NCBI GenBank assembly: GCA_003327425.1
Contig: QOQW01000006.1
Coordinates: forward strand, 124,001 to 188,000
Direction: 5' to 3'
Length of the DNA stretch: 64,000 nucleotides
From: Candidatus Ozemibacter sibiricus
GTDB taxonomy: Bacteria; Muiribacteriota; Ozemobacteria; Ozemobacterales; Ozemobacteraceae
A model generated the notes under the pieces. That model was not told the DNA's origin and did not search any database. It saw only the letters and a list, made by a program, of their open reading frames with translations. The first letter of the stretch is position 1; each line of letters opens with the position of its first letter. The position numbers and the translations under genes were made by a program. This document shows positions 45,001 through 53,175 of this stretch, piece by piece.

Positions 45001-45810
45001 CATGCCAATGCCGATCTCCAGGCGATCAGCAATCTCCTGGTGTTGGGTCATCGCTACGGCAAGGAAGGCAGCGGCCTGTTGCTCACCCGTTCCGCCCCGA
45101 ACGGGCAAGGCCTGCTCGACCTCTTCGCCAGCCCCGAAAGCGCGCAGAACCGCCTGGTCGGCATGCAGAACCCCTACCTGGCGGGGGCGATGTCGCTCAA
45201 AGATCTGCGGGCCAGCCTGCAGGCCGGTCGCATCAAAGGCCTGTTCGTATTGAACGAAGACATCACCTGCATCCCCGTGGGAGAGTCCCTGATGCGGCAG
45301 ACCGAATGGGTCGTGGCCATGGATCTGCTGCCGACCGGTACCACGGCCCGTGCGCACGTGGTGCTGCCGGGCAGCGCCTTCGCCGAGACCGACGGCACGG
45401 TCACCTCGATGGATCGCACGGTGCAGGCCTTTGCCCAGGTCCTCGCCCCGCCGGCCGGGCGGACCGGCTGGGAGATCCTCGTCGGCCTCTGGCAGCGGGT
45501 TCTCCAGCGGCAGCCGCCGACCTTGCAGGAGATCCGGCAGGAGATCGGCCGGATGAACCCCCACTACCATCCGATCGTACGGGTGGGTCGGAGCGGCAGT
45601 TTCCGCTGGAACGAGACCGAAGATGGCGGCGATGTGCTCTTCGCCAAGGGGTTTCTGACGGAAGACCGTCGTCCTCGCTTCCTCACCCCGGCGCTGGAGA
45701 TCGTCGCCGACCCCGAACGGCAGGCGCTGGTCGCCGATCTCACCCGGTCCTCCTGTCTGACCGCCGCGGTGGCGGCCCAACGGCAACGCCTCCAGGCGGA
45801 GGCCGGCTGA
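42028..45810 (+). CDS. NfnB-like FAD oxidoreductase fused to NuoG-like domain (Stn-type subunit)
   Basis: A 1260-residue Fe-S flavoprotein. Residues 1-80: [2Fe-2S] ferredoxin (C39, C50, C53, C67). About 95-185: Cys-rich 4Fe-4S region of the glutamate-synthase small-subunit type. About 195-510: FAD and NAD(P) Rossmann domains with GGGPAG at 201 and VVGGGNTAIDAA near 330. About 620-690: two 4Fe-4S clusters (C625-C635 and C668-C678). About 700-1240: NuoG/FdhA-like fold with one cluster (C704, C707, C711, C739). No Cys or Sec stands at the molybdenum-ligand position, so Mo catalysis is unlikely. ATG 42028 follows AAGGAG. With the NuoE/F pair this matches the Sporomusa-type transhydrogenase (Stn), not a hydrogenase: no H-cluster domain exists here. 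Confidence 0.85.
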   Translation: MSNPTQIRLTIDGRSLTAAPGQTILQVARAHGIEIPTLCYDPRLNPYGSCLLCVVEVEGQPRLALSCATEIREGMKIVTSSERIYKARKNALDMLLSNHFADCRGNCYEKCPAEVDVQGYLALASAGKYLDALELIRKTNPLPMVCGRVCVRYCEANCRRRDVDASVGVNFIKRYVADLASDHLPKPLPARPTGKRVAVVGGGPAGLTAAYYLARGGHAVTIFEAQSHLGGMLRWGIPDYRLPRDILDKEIGMILSLGVEARTRQVLGRDFTLDDLKAQKYDAIYLALGAWVAKKMRVKNEETPGVWGGIDFLRKVKQDGPPELHGHVLVVGGGNTAIDAARTALRCKAGKVSILYRRTREEMPADDIEIEDALAEGVEIKFLVAPVEVVAENGQVKALRCQEMTLGEPDESGRRRPVVKEGSDFEIPCSTIIAAIGQDSDLSGLKNERLGQIPTTKWGTIIVDEATYATSVPGVFAGGDVVTGPMAAIDAIGAGRKAAQVIDRYLETGQIKPYPREFLSKKTNLGEIPASYFAAVEKVERAHMRQSPVAERVQTFAEVDHGIPPTHVSVETSRCLSCGCSDVFTCEVKKLAGEYGVDQKRFAGKVKKYEVDLRHPFITLDPNKCILCGKCVRLCGELIGAAALGFVHRGFETIVRPSLDRPLQKTTCISCGNCIDVCPTAAIAQRLPFQKPGPWVAQPHESVCNHCGVGCGLVYHKVNDTIWYISARPAAAHVPGQICFKGRFAHEFLRSPERLREPTVGVGASRQTVHLDAALDAAVAGLQKVAATHGADSLAFIVSARATNEEIFLAQKLARQAFGCNNVSSLPALVGLGVGQPLQAATGAIASSATLADLARTELMILVNVDPDQDNPVLAFTIRQAHRRGAKLVVIGSAPTLLAETCDLWLDPRKGSSPVLLRAILAELVRQNAFLEQAVAEAANWAALRAEATLTLAEAAAATGVDEKKIAFLANLLAVAHRSVVFVAPGDSGEAHANADLQAISNLLVLGHRYGKEGSGLLLTRSAPNGQGLLDLFASPESAQNRLVGMQNPYLAGAMSLKDLRASLQAGRIKGLFVLNEDITCIPVGESLMRQTEWVVAMDLLPTGTTARAHVVLPGSAFAETDGTVTSMDRTVQAFAQVLAPPAGRTGWEILVGLWQRVLQRQPPTLQEIRQEIGRMNPHYHPIVRVGRSGSFRWNETEDGGDVLFAKGFLTEDRRPRFLTPALEIVADPERQALVADLTRSSCLTAAVAAQRQRLQAEAG

Positions 45811-45854
45811 GAGACCGTTCCGGGGCTCCCCTCGCCGTCGCCTGGCTCGCCCAG

Positions 45855-45892
45855 GCCCCTGGCCGTTCCACGGCCAGGGGCGTTTTCGGTTT
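45855..45892 (+). terminator. Rho-independent terminator of the NuoEFG-like operon
   Basis: GCCCCTGGCCG pairs perfectly over 11 bases with CGGCCAGGGGC around a TTCCA loop, followed by GTTTTCGGTTT. It lies between the convergent fusion gene and dCTP deaminase gene. Confidence 0.85.
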
Positions 45893-45897
45893 CGAGG

Positions 45898-46431
45898 TCA
45901 GTCGTGGCAGAAATTGGTCGGCGTTTGCCCGGCGAAGACCCCTTTGTACTCGATGGCCCCTTCGCACCGGGTGAAGATGAACTGACAGATGGCGGTGCCA
46001 GGGATGATGCGCAACGGGATGGGCCCGAAGTTCGAGATCTCGAGGACCTGATGATTGGCGATGCCCGGCTGCATGAACGAAGCCGAGATATGCACGAGCA
46101 GACCGACCCGGGCGAACCGGCTGCGGCCTTCCAGCCAGCCCGCGATGCCGGCGCGCGTGGTGATCTTCTCTTGCGTGATGCCGAGGACGGTCTGCCCTGG
46201 CTGGATGATCAGGTCCTGGCCAGGGGGAACGAGGAATCCCTTGGTGGCGGCTTTGAAATCCATGTCGTCGGTCAAGTGGAGTTCAGTGGGCAGATGCACG
46301 AAGACCCGGAAGGCGTTCGACAGGTGGAGATCGACGCTGGCCGGGCCCAGCATGCTTTCGTTGAACGGCTCGATGATGATGTTGCCCCGACGGATTTCTT
46401 CAAGAATGGCTTGTCGACCAAGAATAGACAT
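45898..46431 (-). CDS. dcd: dCTP deaminase
   Basis: A 177-residue cytoplasmic enzyme of the dCTP deaminase/dUTPase trimer family. The nucleotide motif GRSRFARVGL lies near residue 105, and the catalytic-site strand carries the conserved Glu in QVLEISN. The E. coli-type segment DPGW reads MQPGI here, within family variation. ATG 46431 is set by AGGAGG seven bases upstream. It supplies dUMP for thymidylate synthesis, releasing ammonia from dCTP. Single gene, convergent with the transhydrogenase operon and divergent from dnaE. Confidence 0.9.
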   Translation of the reverse strand: MSILGRQAILEEIRRGNIIIEPFNESMLGPASVDLHLSNAFRVFVHLPTELHLTDDMDFKAATKGFLVPPGQDLIIQPGQTVLGITQEKITTRAGIAGWLEGRSRFARVGLLVHISASFMQPGIANHQVLEISNFGPIPLRIIPGTAICQFIFTRCEGAIEYKGVFAGQTPTNFCHD

Positions 46432-46579
46432 GAAAACCTCCTGCACTTCGTGGAACCGATGGTACTAGAATTTCGCCGGGCGAACCAGGGGGGGACAGAG
46501 AAGGCGCAGGGGAAAGGTCGATCCTTGAGGCACTCCCTTGGCCCTTGGCCCTAGGAGCTGGTTGCCTTTCCTCCGGGAT

Positions 46580-46609
46580 TTGTGGAAGAGGAAACGCCTT
46601 TGCTATACT
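46580..46609 (+). promoter_or_regulatory. Promoter of dnaE
   Basis: TTGTGG, an 18-base spacer and TATACT with TGC as extended -10. The -10 ends 10 bases before the dnaE ATG, leaving a leader of only a few bases and no Shine-Dalgarno. Confidence 0.55.
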
Positions 46610-46619
46610 GCCACCTGAC

Positions 46620-49600
46620 ATGTACCACACCAATTTCGTTCATTTGCACGTCCACAGTCACTACAGCTTGCTTGATGGAGCGGCGCCGGTCAAGGCGATC
46701 GTCGAGGCCGCCCGGAAGTACCGCATGCCCGCGGTGGCGATCACCGACCATGGGAACATGTTCGGCACGATCGATTTCTATCAGACCGCGATCAAGCGCG
46801 GGGTCAAGCCGATCATCGGGTTCGAGGCCTACATGGCTCCCGGCAAGCGCACCGAAAAGACCCCCGCCGGCGAGAAAGACTTCCACCTCGTCCTTCTGGC
46901 TCGCACCAACGACGGGTACAAGAACCTCGTCAAACTATCGACCCTGGCCTATACCGAGGGCTTCTCCTACCGCCCCCGCATCGATCGTGAGCTTCTCGAG
47001 ACATACGGTGGCGGCCTGCTGGCCTTGGGAGCCTGTCTGCAAGGGGAAATCCCCGCCCGCCTCTTGAAGGGCGATCTGGCCGGGGCCCGCCAGGCCGCCA
47101 ACTGGTACCGCGATGTGTTCGGGGCCGACAACTTCTACCTCGAAGTCCAGAACCATGGGCTGCCCGAGCAGCTCGAACTGCTGCCTCGCCTCGTCGAATT
47201 CGCGCGCGATCAGGAGATCCCGCTGGTGGCGACCAATGACAGCCACTACGTCAACCCCGAAGACTGGGAAGCGCACGAGGCCCTCCTCTGCATCCAGACC
47301 CGTACGACCTTGAATGATCCCAATCGCTTCAAATTCGGGTCGCGGGAATTCTACTTCAAACCGCCGGCGATGATGGCCGATCTCTTCCCCGATCTGCCCG
47401 ACGCCATCACCAACACCCTGCGCGTGGCCGAGAAGTGCAATGTCCGATTCACGCTGGGCAAGCCGATCCTGCCGCATTTTCCCATCCCCGAGGGCAAGAC
47501 GTCCGAAAGCTACCTCGAGGAACTGTGCCGGCAGGCCCTGCCCGAACGTTACCCCCAGGCCGATGAGAAGGTCTTGCAGCGGCTCGAATACGAGCTGTCG
47601 GTCATCCGGCGGATGGGGTTCTGCGACTACTTCCTCATCGTCTGGGACTTCATCCGCGCCGCTCGCGACATGGGGGTGCCGGTCGGCCCGGGCCGCGGTT
47701 CGGCCGCCGGCAGCATGGTGGCCTACCTTCTGCGCATCACCGATCTCGAACCGCTGCGCTACGGCCTGCTCTTCGAGCGCTTCCTGAACCCCGACCGCAT
47801 CAGCATGCCCGATATCGACATCGATTTCTCGGATGATGGGCGCGGGCGGGTCATCGACTATGTCGTCCAGAAATACGGCCGGGACCGGGTGTCGCAGATC
47901 GCCACCTTTTCGGCCATTCTGGCCAAGACGGCCATCCGTGATATCGGCCGGGTGATGGGCATGCCCCTGGCGGAGGTCGATCGCATCGCCAAACTGGTGC
48001 CCGAGAAACCGGGCATTCACCTCAAGCAATGCCTCGCCGGCAAGGAAGGGGAAGTCGTTCCGGAGCTCAAGGAGATCTGGGAGAACGGAACCCCTGACCA
48101 GAAACGCCTTCTGAAGAATGCCATGACGGTCGACGGGCTGTACCGGCACAGCGGCATCCATGCGGCCGGCGTCGTCATCTCGCGTGAGCCGTTGATGGAT
48201 ATCGTTCCGATGTTCAAGGACAAATCGGGCGAAATCATCACCCAGTTCGAGAAGAACGCCATCGAGAAGATCGGCCTGCTGAAGATGGATTTCCTGGGGT
48301 TGAAAACCCTGACGGTCATTCAGCGAGCGCTCGAATACATCAAAGAAACCCGCCATCTCGACATCGATTTCGATCGGTTGGGGTTCGACGACAAGGCCAC
48401 CTATGAGCTGATGAGCAAGGGTTTCGTGCAAGGAGTGTTCCAGCTCGATTCTTCGTCAGGCATGCGCTCGCTGGTCATGCGACTCAAACCGTCGGTCTTC
48501 GAAGACCTCATTGCTTTGCTGGCGATGTACCGACCCGGTCCCCTCGGGTCAGGGATGGTCGATGATTTCGTCGAGCGCAAACACGGCCGACAGGCCCTGG
48601 TCTACCCGCATCCGGACCTCGAACCGATTCTGCGCGACACCTATGGGGTTTTCCTGTACCAGGAACAATGCATGCAGACCGCCAACGTGCTGGCCGGGTT
48701 CACCATGGCGCAGGCCGATGGCCTGCGCAAGGCGATGGCCAAGAAGATCGCCGAAGACATGGAGAAGAACGGCAAGATGTTCGTGGAAGGCGCGGTCAAG
48801 CGCGGCATCGACAAAGGTCTGGCCGAATCCATCTTCGCCATGATGGCCAAGTTCGGCGAATACGGCTTCAATAAGTCGCATTCCGCAGCCTATGCGGTGC
48901 TGACCTATCGCACCGCCTACCTGAAGGCGCATTTCCCGACCGAGTTCATGGCCGCGGTGCTCAGTTCCGAAATCAACGACACCGACAAGATCGCCATCTT
49001 CGTCGATGACTGCCGCGCGCTCAATATTTCGGTCCTGCCGCCCGACATCAATCGCAGCCGACAGAACTTCACGGTCGAAGAGGGGTCCATCCGCTACGGA
49101 CTGGCGGGCATCAAGGGGGTCGGGGAAAAGGCCATCGAGTCGATTCTGAAAGCCCGCCACGACGGAGGGCCCTTTAAGAGTCTGGCCGATTTCACCCGCC
49201 GGGTCGATACGCGAGTGGTGAACAACCAGGTCTTAGAGGCCTTGATCCACTCGGGAGCGATGGATGTGTTCGGGTGGCGGCGCAGCCAGTTGGTGGCGAT
49301 GGCCACCGATGCCTTGCGGTCAGGTCAGGCGCTGGCCAAAGAACGCCAGGCCGGGCAGGCCACCTTCTTCGACCTGTTGGGCAGCGAAGCCCCCGACGCC
49401 CTCGAGGCCGACCTGCCGCCTCCCGATCTACCGGAATTCCCCGAACGCGAACGGCTGGATGCCGAAAAGAAGGCCTTGGGCTTCTACCTGACAGGGGATC
49501 CCTTCGGCGAATTCGTTCCGCTGGCCCGTCTGTTTTCCACGCATGCCCTGCCCGAGCTGGCGGCGGGGGAAGGTCAGATCTGCCGCATCGCCGGCCTGCT

Positions 49601-50168
49601 GACTTCTTTCAAGAAGCATCCGACCAAGAAGGGCGATGTGATGGCCTTTTTGACCATCGAAGCCGACAATGTCAGTCTTGATGTGACCGTTTTCCCGAGC
49701 CTCTACCAGGAAATGTCGGCGCGATGGGAGGTCGATCAGCCCCTGTTCCTGGTCGTGCGGCCAGAGATGCAGGGCGAAGATCTGAAGGCGGTGGCCGAGA
49801 AGATCCTGACCCTGAAAGATCTGCAGGAAGACGAATCGGTGAAGCTGCGTTTCATCGTGCCGCCTGAACATGCCGCGAAAGAAACCTACCAGGAGCTCCT
49901 GCGCGTGGTGCGCCGCTTCCCCGGACCGCTCCCCTTCACCATTCAGATCTTCTTGCCGAGCGGAGAGCGGGTGGTATTGAAGCCGCCCCCGCTGCTGAAG
50001 GTCTCCCTTGCTCCCGGGCTCATCAAGGAATGGGAAAAAATCTGCGGGCGTGGCACGGTCAAAGCGCAATTTCCCCAGCTCGAGGCCATCCGGGACCGCC
50101 CCCCCCGCGGGCCACGCAACGGCAATGGCGGGAATGGGTACGGGAATGGTCGCCGAAGCACCCACTGA
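46620..50168 (+). CDS. dnaE: DNA polymerase III alpha subunit
   Basis: A 1182-residue replicative polymerase. N-terminal PHP domain (HLHVHSHYSLLDG, ITDHGNMFG), C-family polymerase palm with the catalytic Asp triad (GRGSAAGSMVAY, PDIDIDF near 400), tandem HhH and OB domains, and C-terminal clamp-binding region. Length and order match DnaE1. The ATG at 46620 follows a promoter with a very short leader. The last 23 bases overlap the next gene. No proofreading exonuclease domain is fused, so epsilon should be separate or the PHP domain active. Confidence 0.96.
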   Translation: MYHTNFVHLHVHSHYSLLDGAAPVKAIVEAARKYRMPAVAITDHGNMFGTIDFYQTAIKRGVKPIIGFEAYMAPGKRTEKTPAGEKDFHLVLLARTNDGYKNLVKLSTLAYTEGFSYRPRIDRELLETYGGGLLALGACLQGEIPARLLKGDLAGARQAANWYRDVFGADNFYLEVQNHGLPEQLELLPRLVEFARDQEIPLVATNDSHYVNPEDWEAHEALLCIQTRTTLNDPNRFKFGSREFYFKPPAMMADLFPDLPDAITNTLRVAEKCNVRFTLGKPILPHFPIPEGKTSESYLEELCRQALPERYPQADEKVLQRLEYELSVIRRMGFCDYFLIVWDFIRAARDMGVPVGPGRGSAAGSMVAYLLRITDLEPLRYGLLFERFLNPDRISMPDIDIDFSDDGRGRVIDYVVQKYGRDRVSQIATFSAILAKTAIRDIGRVMGMPLAEVDRIAKLVPEKPGIHLKQCLAGKEGEVVPELKEIWENGTPDQKRLLKNAMTVDGLYRHSGIHAAGVVISREPLMDIVPMFKDKSGEIITQFEKNAIEKIGLLKMDFLGLKTLTVIQRALEYIKETRHLDIDFDRLGFDDKATYELMSKGFVQGVFQLDSSSGMRSLVMRLKPSVFEDLIALLAMYRPGPLGSGMVDDFVERKHGRQALVYPHPDLEPILRDTYGVFLYQEQCMQTANVLAGFTMAQADGLRKAMAKKIAEDMEKNGKMFVEGAVKRGIDKGLAESIFAMMAKFGEYGFNKSHSAAYAVLTYRTAYLKAHFPTEFMAAVLSSEINDTDKIAIFVDDCRALNISVLPPDINRSRQNFTVEEGSIRYGLAGIKGVGEKAIESILKARHDGGPFKSLADFTRRVDTRVVNNQVLEALIHSGAMDVFGWRRSQLVAMATDALRSGQALAKERQAGQATFFDLLGSEAPDALEADLPPPDLPEFPERERLDAEKKALGFYLTGDPFGEFVPLARLFSTHALPELAAGEGQICRIAGLLTSFKKHPTKKGDVMAFLTIEADNVSLDVTVFPSLYQEMSARWEVDQPLFLVVRPEMQGEDLKAVAEKILTLKDLQEDESVKLRFIVPPEHAAKETYQELLRVVRRFPGPLPFTIQIFLPSGERVVLKPPPLLKVSLAPGLIKEWEKICGRGTVKAQFPQLEAIRDRPPRGPRNGNGGNGYGNGRRSTH

Positions 50169-53100
50169 CCGCGCCAGGGTTCCTGCTGGCGGCCTGACTT
50201 CCGTTCGGCCGGCCGGTCGGGGTGGGCGACAGCAGGCCGGGGAGGGCCTGGCCCTGGCCCTGATGCTGTGCGTTGTTCTGGCCTGGGCTTTTCCGGCCCG
50301 CGCCATCGAACTGGATGAGGCCTACCGCTTCCTCGGCCCCTTCGAAGTCACGGCCTCGCAGGGCATTCGGTTGTATTATCCGGCCGGTTGCCGGAGCGCC
50401 ATTCCCAGGGTGCTGCGCTCGTTCATCACCGTGCGAGAGTGTCTGCTCACGCATTTTCCCGACCAACGGGGATTCGAGGTCGTCGTCCTGCTGACCGATC
50501 ACGACGATCGGGAAAGCGCCGGAATCGATGCCACCTTCGATCTGGTTACCCTGGGGCTGTATGAAGAGATGGGCTCGCTATCGACCCGCGGGTATTCGCT
50601 GGCCGAGCGATTCGCGATCCGGCTGGCCCACACCCTGATCATGCGCACCCTCGGGTCGGCTCATTCAGCCTTGCGTCGTCGGATCGGGCTGTTGTCGATT
50701 CCGCCTTGGTATCTGGAAGGGCTGGCTCTGTATTACGGTTTGCCGCTCGATGTCCGGCACACCACGCGGCTGCTCGATCTCGCCCGGCATGGTCGCCTGT
50801 TCTCGCTCGACGAACTTGACACCATCCAGAGTCGGCGGGCCCGGGTGCGCGAAGAGATGAGCTATCAGGTGCACAGCATGCTCGCCTTCTGGCATCGAGG
50901 AGCCGCACCCGATGCCGGGTTGCGGTTGCTGCACCAGATCCGGGGACGGCCCGGGCAGTTCGCCGATCTGTTCCGCCGCGCCTTCGGGATCTCGCTCAAG
51001 GAAGCCTTTCGGCGCTATCGCGAGCATGTCCAGGCCGAGTGTGCCAGGACGCCGGAGTGTGCCAAAGCGGTCGACCCTCCGGTGCTCCCAGGGTGGGCCG
51101 AGGGGGAATACGCCCAGGGCGGGCGGCTTCGACCAGATGGGGCGCAGGTCTGGGTGTCGAGCCGCCGCTACACCCAGGAGGTCTATGATCTGTACATCGA
51201 AGCTCCGGGAACGCGACGACGATTGGCCTTGCGCAATGTCCATCCTCGCCTCTGGGTCGATCCCGAAACGGGCAGCGTGCTGACCGGGAAGTTCGAACTG
51301 ACCGCGCGCAAGCAACGTCGGCTCTTCCTCTGGGAAGTGCCGAAGCAGGGGCGGCCTCGCCGGGTGGTGGACCTGGCCGGAAGTTTCCAGCCGTTGGGTC
51401 GGCTGGACGATCGGCTGCTGTTCCTGAACTGGACGGCCGGCACGCTGCGCGTCATGTCGCTGCCCTGGCCGGTCGCCAGCTCCTCGGTTGGCGACGCGGG
51501 ATCAGCCGGGGTCGCGTCGTCCGCGGTCGGGGCGGCTTCCCTCGCCACCGGTCTCCCGCTGATCCCAGAACGGGAAGGGCGGCACCGGCCAAGGGCCGGC
51601 GAGACCCAAGAGCGCGAAGAATACCGGTTCCCGGCCCATCTGCAGCCGCTCGAAGTCGCCCTGGACCCGGCCGGTCGCCGGCTCGTCTTCGTCCTGCGCG
51701 ACGGAGAGTCCAGCTACCTGTGCCGAGACCGGTTGGCGACACCCTCTGCCCCGTGTCCGCAAGTGCTGTTCGTGGCGAGCGACACCATCCGGGCTCCACA
51801 GGCGGTCGGCGAGGATGTCTGGTTCGCGGCGGCCGGGCCCTACCGCACGGTCCAGGTGTATCGCTGGTCGACGAGGGGGAAGAGCCAGGAAACCGTGGCG
51901 GAAGCCGATGACGCCTCACCGATCTCTTCCCTTCAAGATCAGCACCGCGAGAGGGCAAGCGCGACCGTCGCGCTCATGACCGCCGTGCCCGGTGGCATCT
52001 GGGATTTCCTGCTTGAACCTGACGGCGGGCTGGTGGGCACCACCCTGCAGAACGGCTGGTTTCGCACGGTGCGGCTGCCCACCGCGGAGCTGGCGACCGC
52101 CCCGGCGCCGGTCGCGCCCTTTCCTTGCGATCGCGGGCAACGGGCTGGTTTGACGGTGCGGCACTATCAGCCCGAGTTCCGCAGTTCCTACTGGTTGCCC
52201 AAGGTGTCGCGCGATGATCAGGGCGGCGTGTTCGGCGTCTACAGCTATCGGGCCGACCGGCTCGACCGCAGCCGGCTGGTCGTGTCGCCGACGTTCGGGT
52301 TCAAGAGCCGCAACTGGGGCTACCTGGCCGAATTCATGCGGCGATTCGACCTCTGGCGGGCCGTGCTGGCCAGCGAAGATCGTGTCGTGTCGAAGAGCTA
52401 TCTGAGCAATGCCTACTACGAACGCATCCGATCGCTCGATCTGAGCCTGACCTATCCGTTCGATCTGGCGACCACCCTGACCATCGGAGGCAATCTGTCG
52501 CATCGCCGCATCGCCAAGATGCCTGATAAAGGCGCCCCCGCCCCGACCACAGGGCGTGACCATTCGATCTACGGCCGCATGGAATACCGGGCCATCCGCA
52601 CCGAACCGTTCTGGGAACTGTTTCCCCGGCACGGGCGTCGCCTGACCGCCTGGTGGCGGAAAGGCCTCGATCTGCTCGATGGCCAACTGAAGTACGATTC
52701 GATGTCGCTGCGCTATGAGGAGTATGTGCCGTTGAACCAGGCCTGGGTGCTGTCAGCGCGCGCCTGGGTGGCCGAAGACGACAAAGAAGGAGACATCCGG
52801 CGTCCGGAAGACCTCAACCTGGGCGGCACCGATTTCCTGCGGGGGTACCCTGGCGCGGTGCGGTTCGGCGACTCGCTGCGCGCTTTTGCCTTGCATCTGG
52901 GGCGGCCGTTCCATATCGAAATCCCGGCCTTGCGATCGTGGGTGCAAGAGGAGATCGTCGTCGCCGAAGCCTTCTGGGAACGCGGCGACGTGCGAGCCAC
53001 CGGTCGCCGGTTCGATTTTCTGGAAGACCGCGGATTCGAGGTGCGAGCGCGGGGTCTGCTGCTGCGGCGGATTCCGGCCGCGATTCGGGTCGGGGTCGCC

Positions 53101-53175
53101 TGGCCGAGCGGCGGTGGCCCCCGCCACGACTACTGGATGGTCGACTTCAGTTCGTTGACCGGCAGCTGGCAATGA
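50146..53175 (+). CDS. Outer-membrane protein: degenerate peptidase-MA, beta-propeller and Omp85-like barrel
   Basis: A 1009-residue exported protein with signal peptide near 33-52. About 60-330 resembles the peptidase-MA/gluzincin fold: it has the PPWYLEGLALYYG downstream Glu motif, but the helix that should carry HExxH reads LAHTLIM, so zinc catalysis is probably lost. About 340-690 contains WD/TolB-like propeller repeats (GRLRPDGAQVWV, for example). About 700-1009 is a beta-barrel with the Omp85-type motif LGGTDFLRGYPG near 905 and an end strand of surface-antigen kind. The start overlaps dnaE by 23 bases. It may be an assembly or translocation pore with a regulatory head. Domain calls are by eye. 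Confidence 0.7.
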   Translation: MVAEAPTDRARVPAGGLTSVRPAGRGGRQQAGEGLALALMLCVVLAWAFPARAIELDEAYRFLGPFEVTASQGIRLYYPAGCRSAIPRVLRSFITVRECLLTHFPDQRGFEVVVLLTDHDDRESAGIDATFDLVTLGLYEEMGSLSTRGYSLAERFAIRLAHTLIMRTLGSAHSALRRRIGLLSIPPWYLEGLALYYGLPLDVRHTTRLLDLARHGRLFSLDELDTIQSRRARVREEMSYQVHSMLAFWHRGAAPDAGLRLLHQIRGRPGQFADLFRRAFGISLKEAFRRYREHVQAECARTPECAKAVDPPVLPGWAEGEYAQGGRLRPDGAQVWVSSRRYTQEVYDLYIEAPGTRRRLALRNVHPRLWVDPETGSVLTGKFELTARKQRRLFLWEVPKQGRPRRVVDLAGSFQPLGRLDDRLLFLNWTAGTLRVMSLPWPVASSSVGDAGSAGVASSAVGAASLATGLPLIPEREGRHRPRAGETQEREEYRFPAHLQPLEVALDPAGRRLVFVLRDGESSYLCRDRLATPSAPCPQVLFVASDTIRAPQAVGEDVWFAAAGPYRTVQVYRWSTRGKSQETVAEADDASPISSLQDQHRERASATVALMTAVPGGIWDFLLEPDGGLVGTTLQNGWFRTVRLPTAELATAPAPVAPFPCDRGQRAGLTVRHYQPEFRSSYWLPKVSRDDQGGVFGVYSYRADRLDRSRLVVSPTFGFKSRNWGYLAEFMRRFDLWRAVLASEDRVVSKSYLSNAYYERIRSLDLSLTYPFDLATTLTIGGNLSHRRIAKMPDKGAPAPTTGRDHSIYGRMEYRAIRTEPFWELFPRHGRRLTAWWRKGLDLLDGQLKYDSMSLRYEEYVPLNQAWVLSARAWVAEDDKEGDIRRPEDLNLGGTDFLRGYPGAVRFGDSLRAFALHLGRPFHIEIPALRSWVQEEIVVAEAFWERGDVRATGRRFDFLEDRGFEVRARGLLLRRIPAAIRVGVAWPSGGGPRHDYWMVDFSSLTGSWQ

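Noticed and set aside
42028-45810. Calling the 1260-residue protein a formate dehydrogenase
   Set aside because: The NuoG/FdhA-like half lacks a Cys or Sec at the molybdenum position, and the rest is NfnB-like.
39699-45810. Calling the operon an [FeFe]-hydrogenase
   Set aside because: No H-cluster motifs are present in any of the three subunits.
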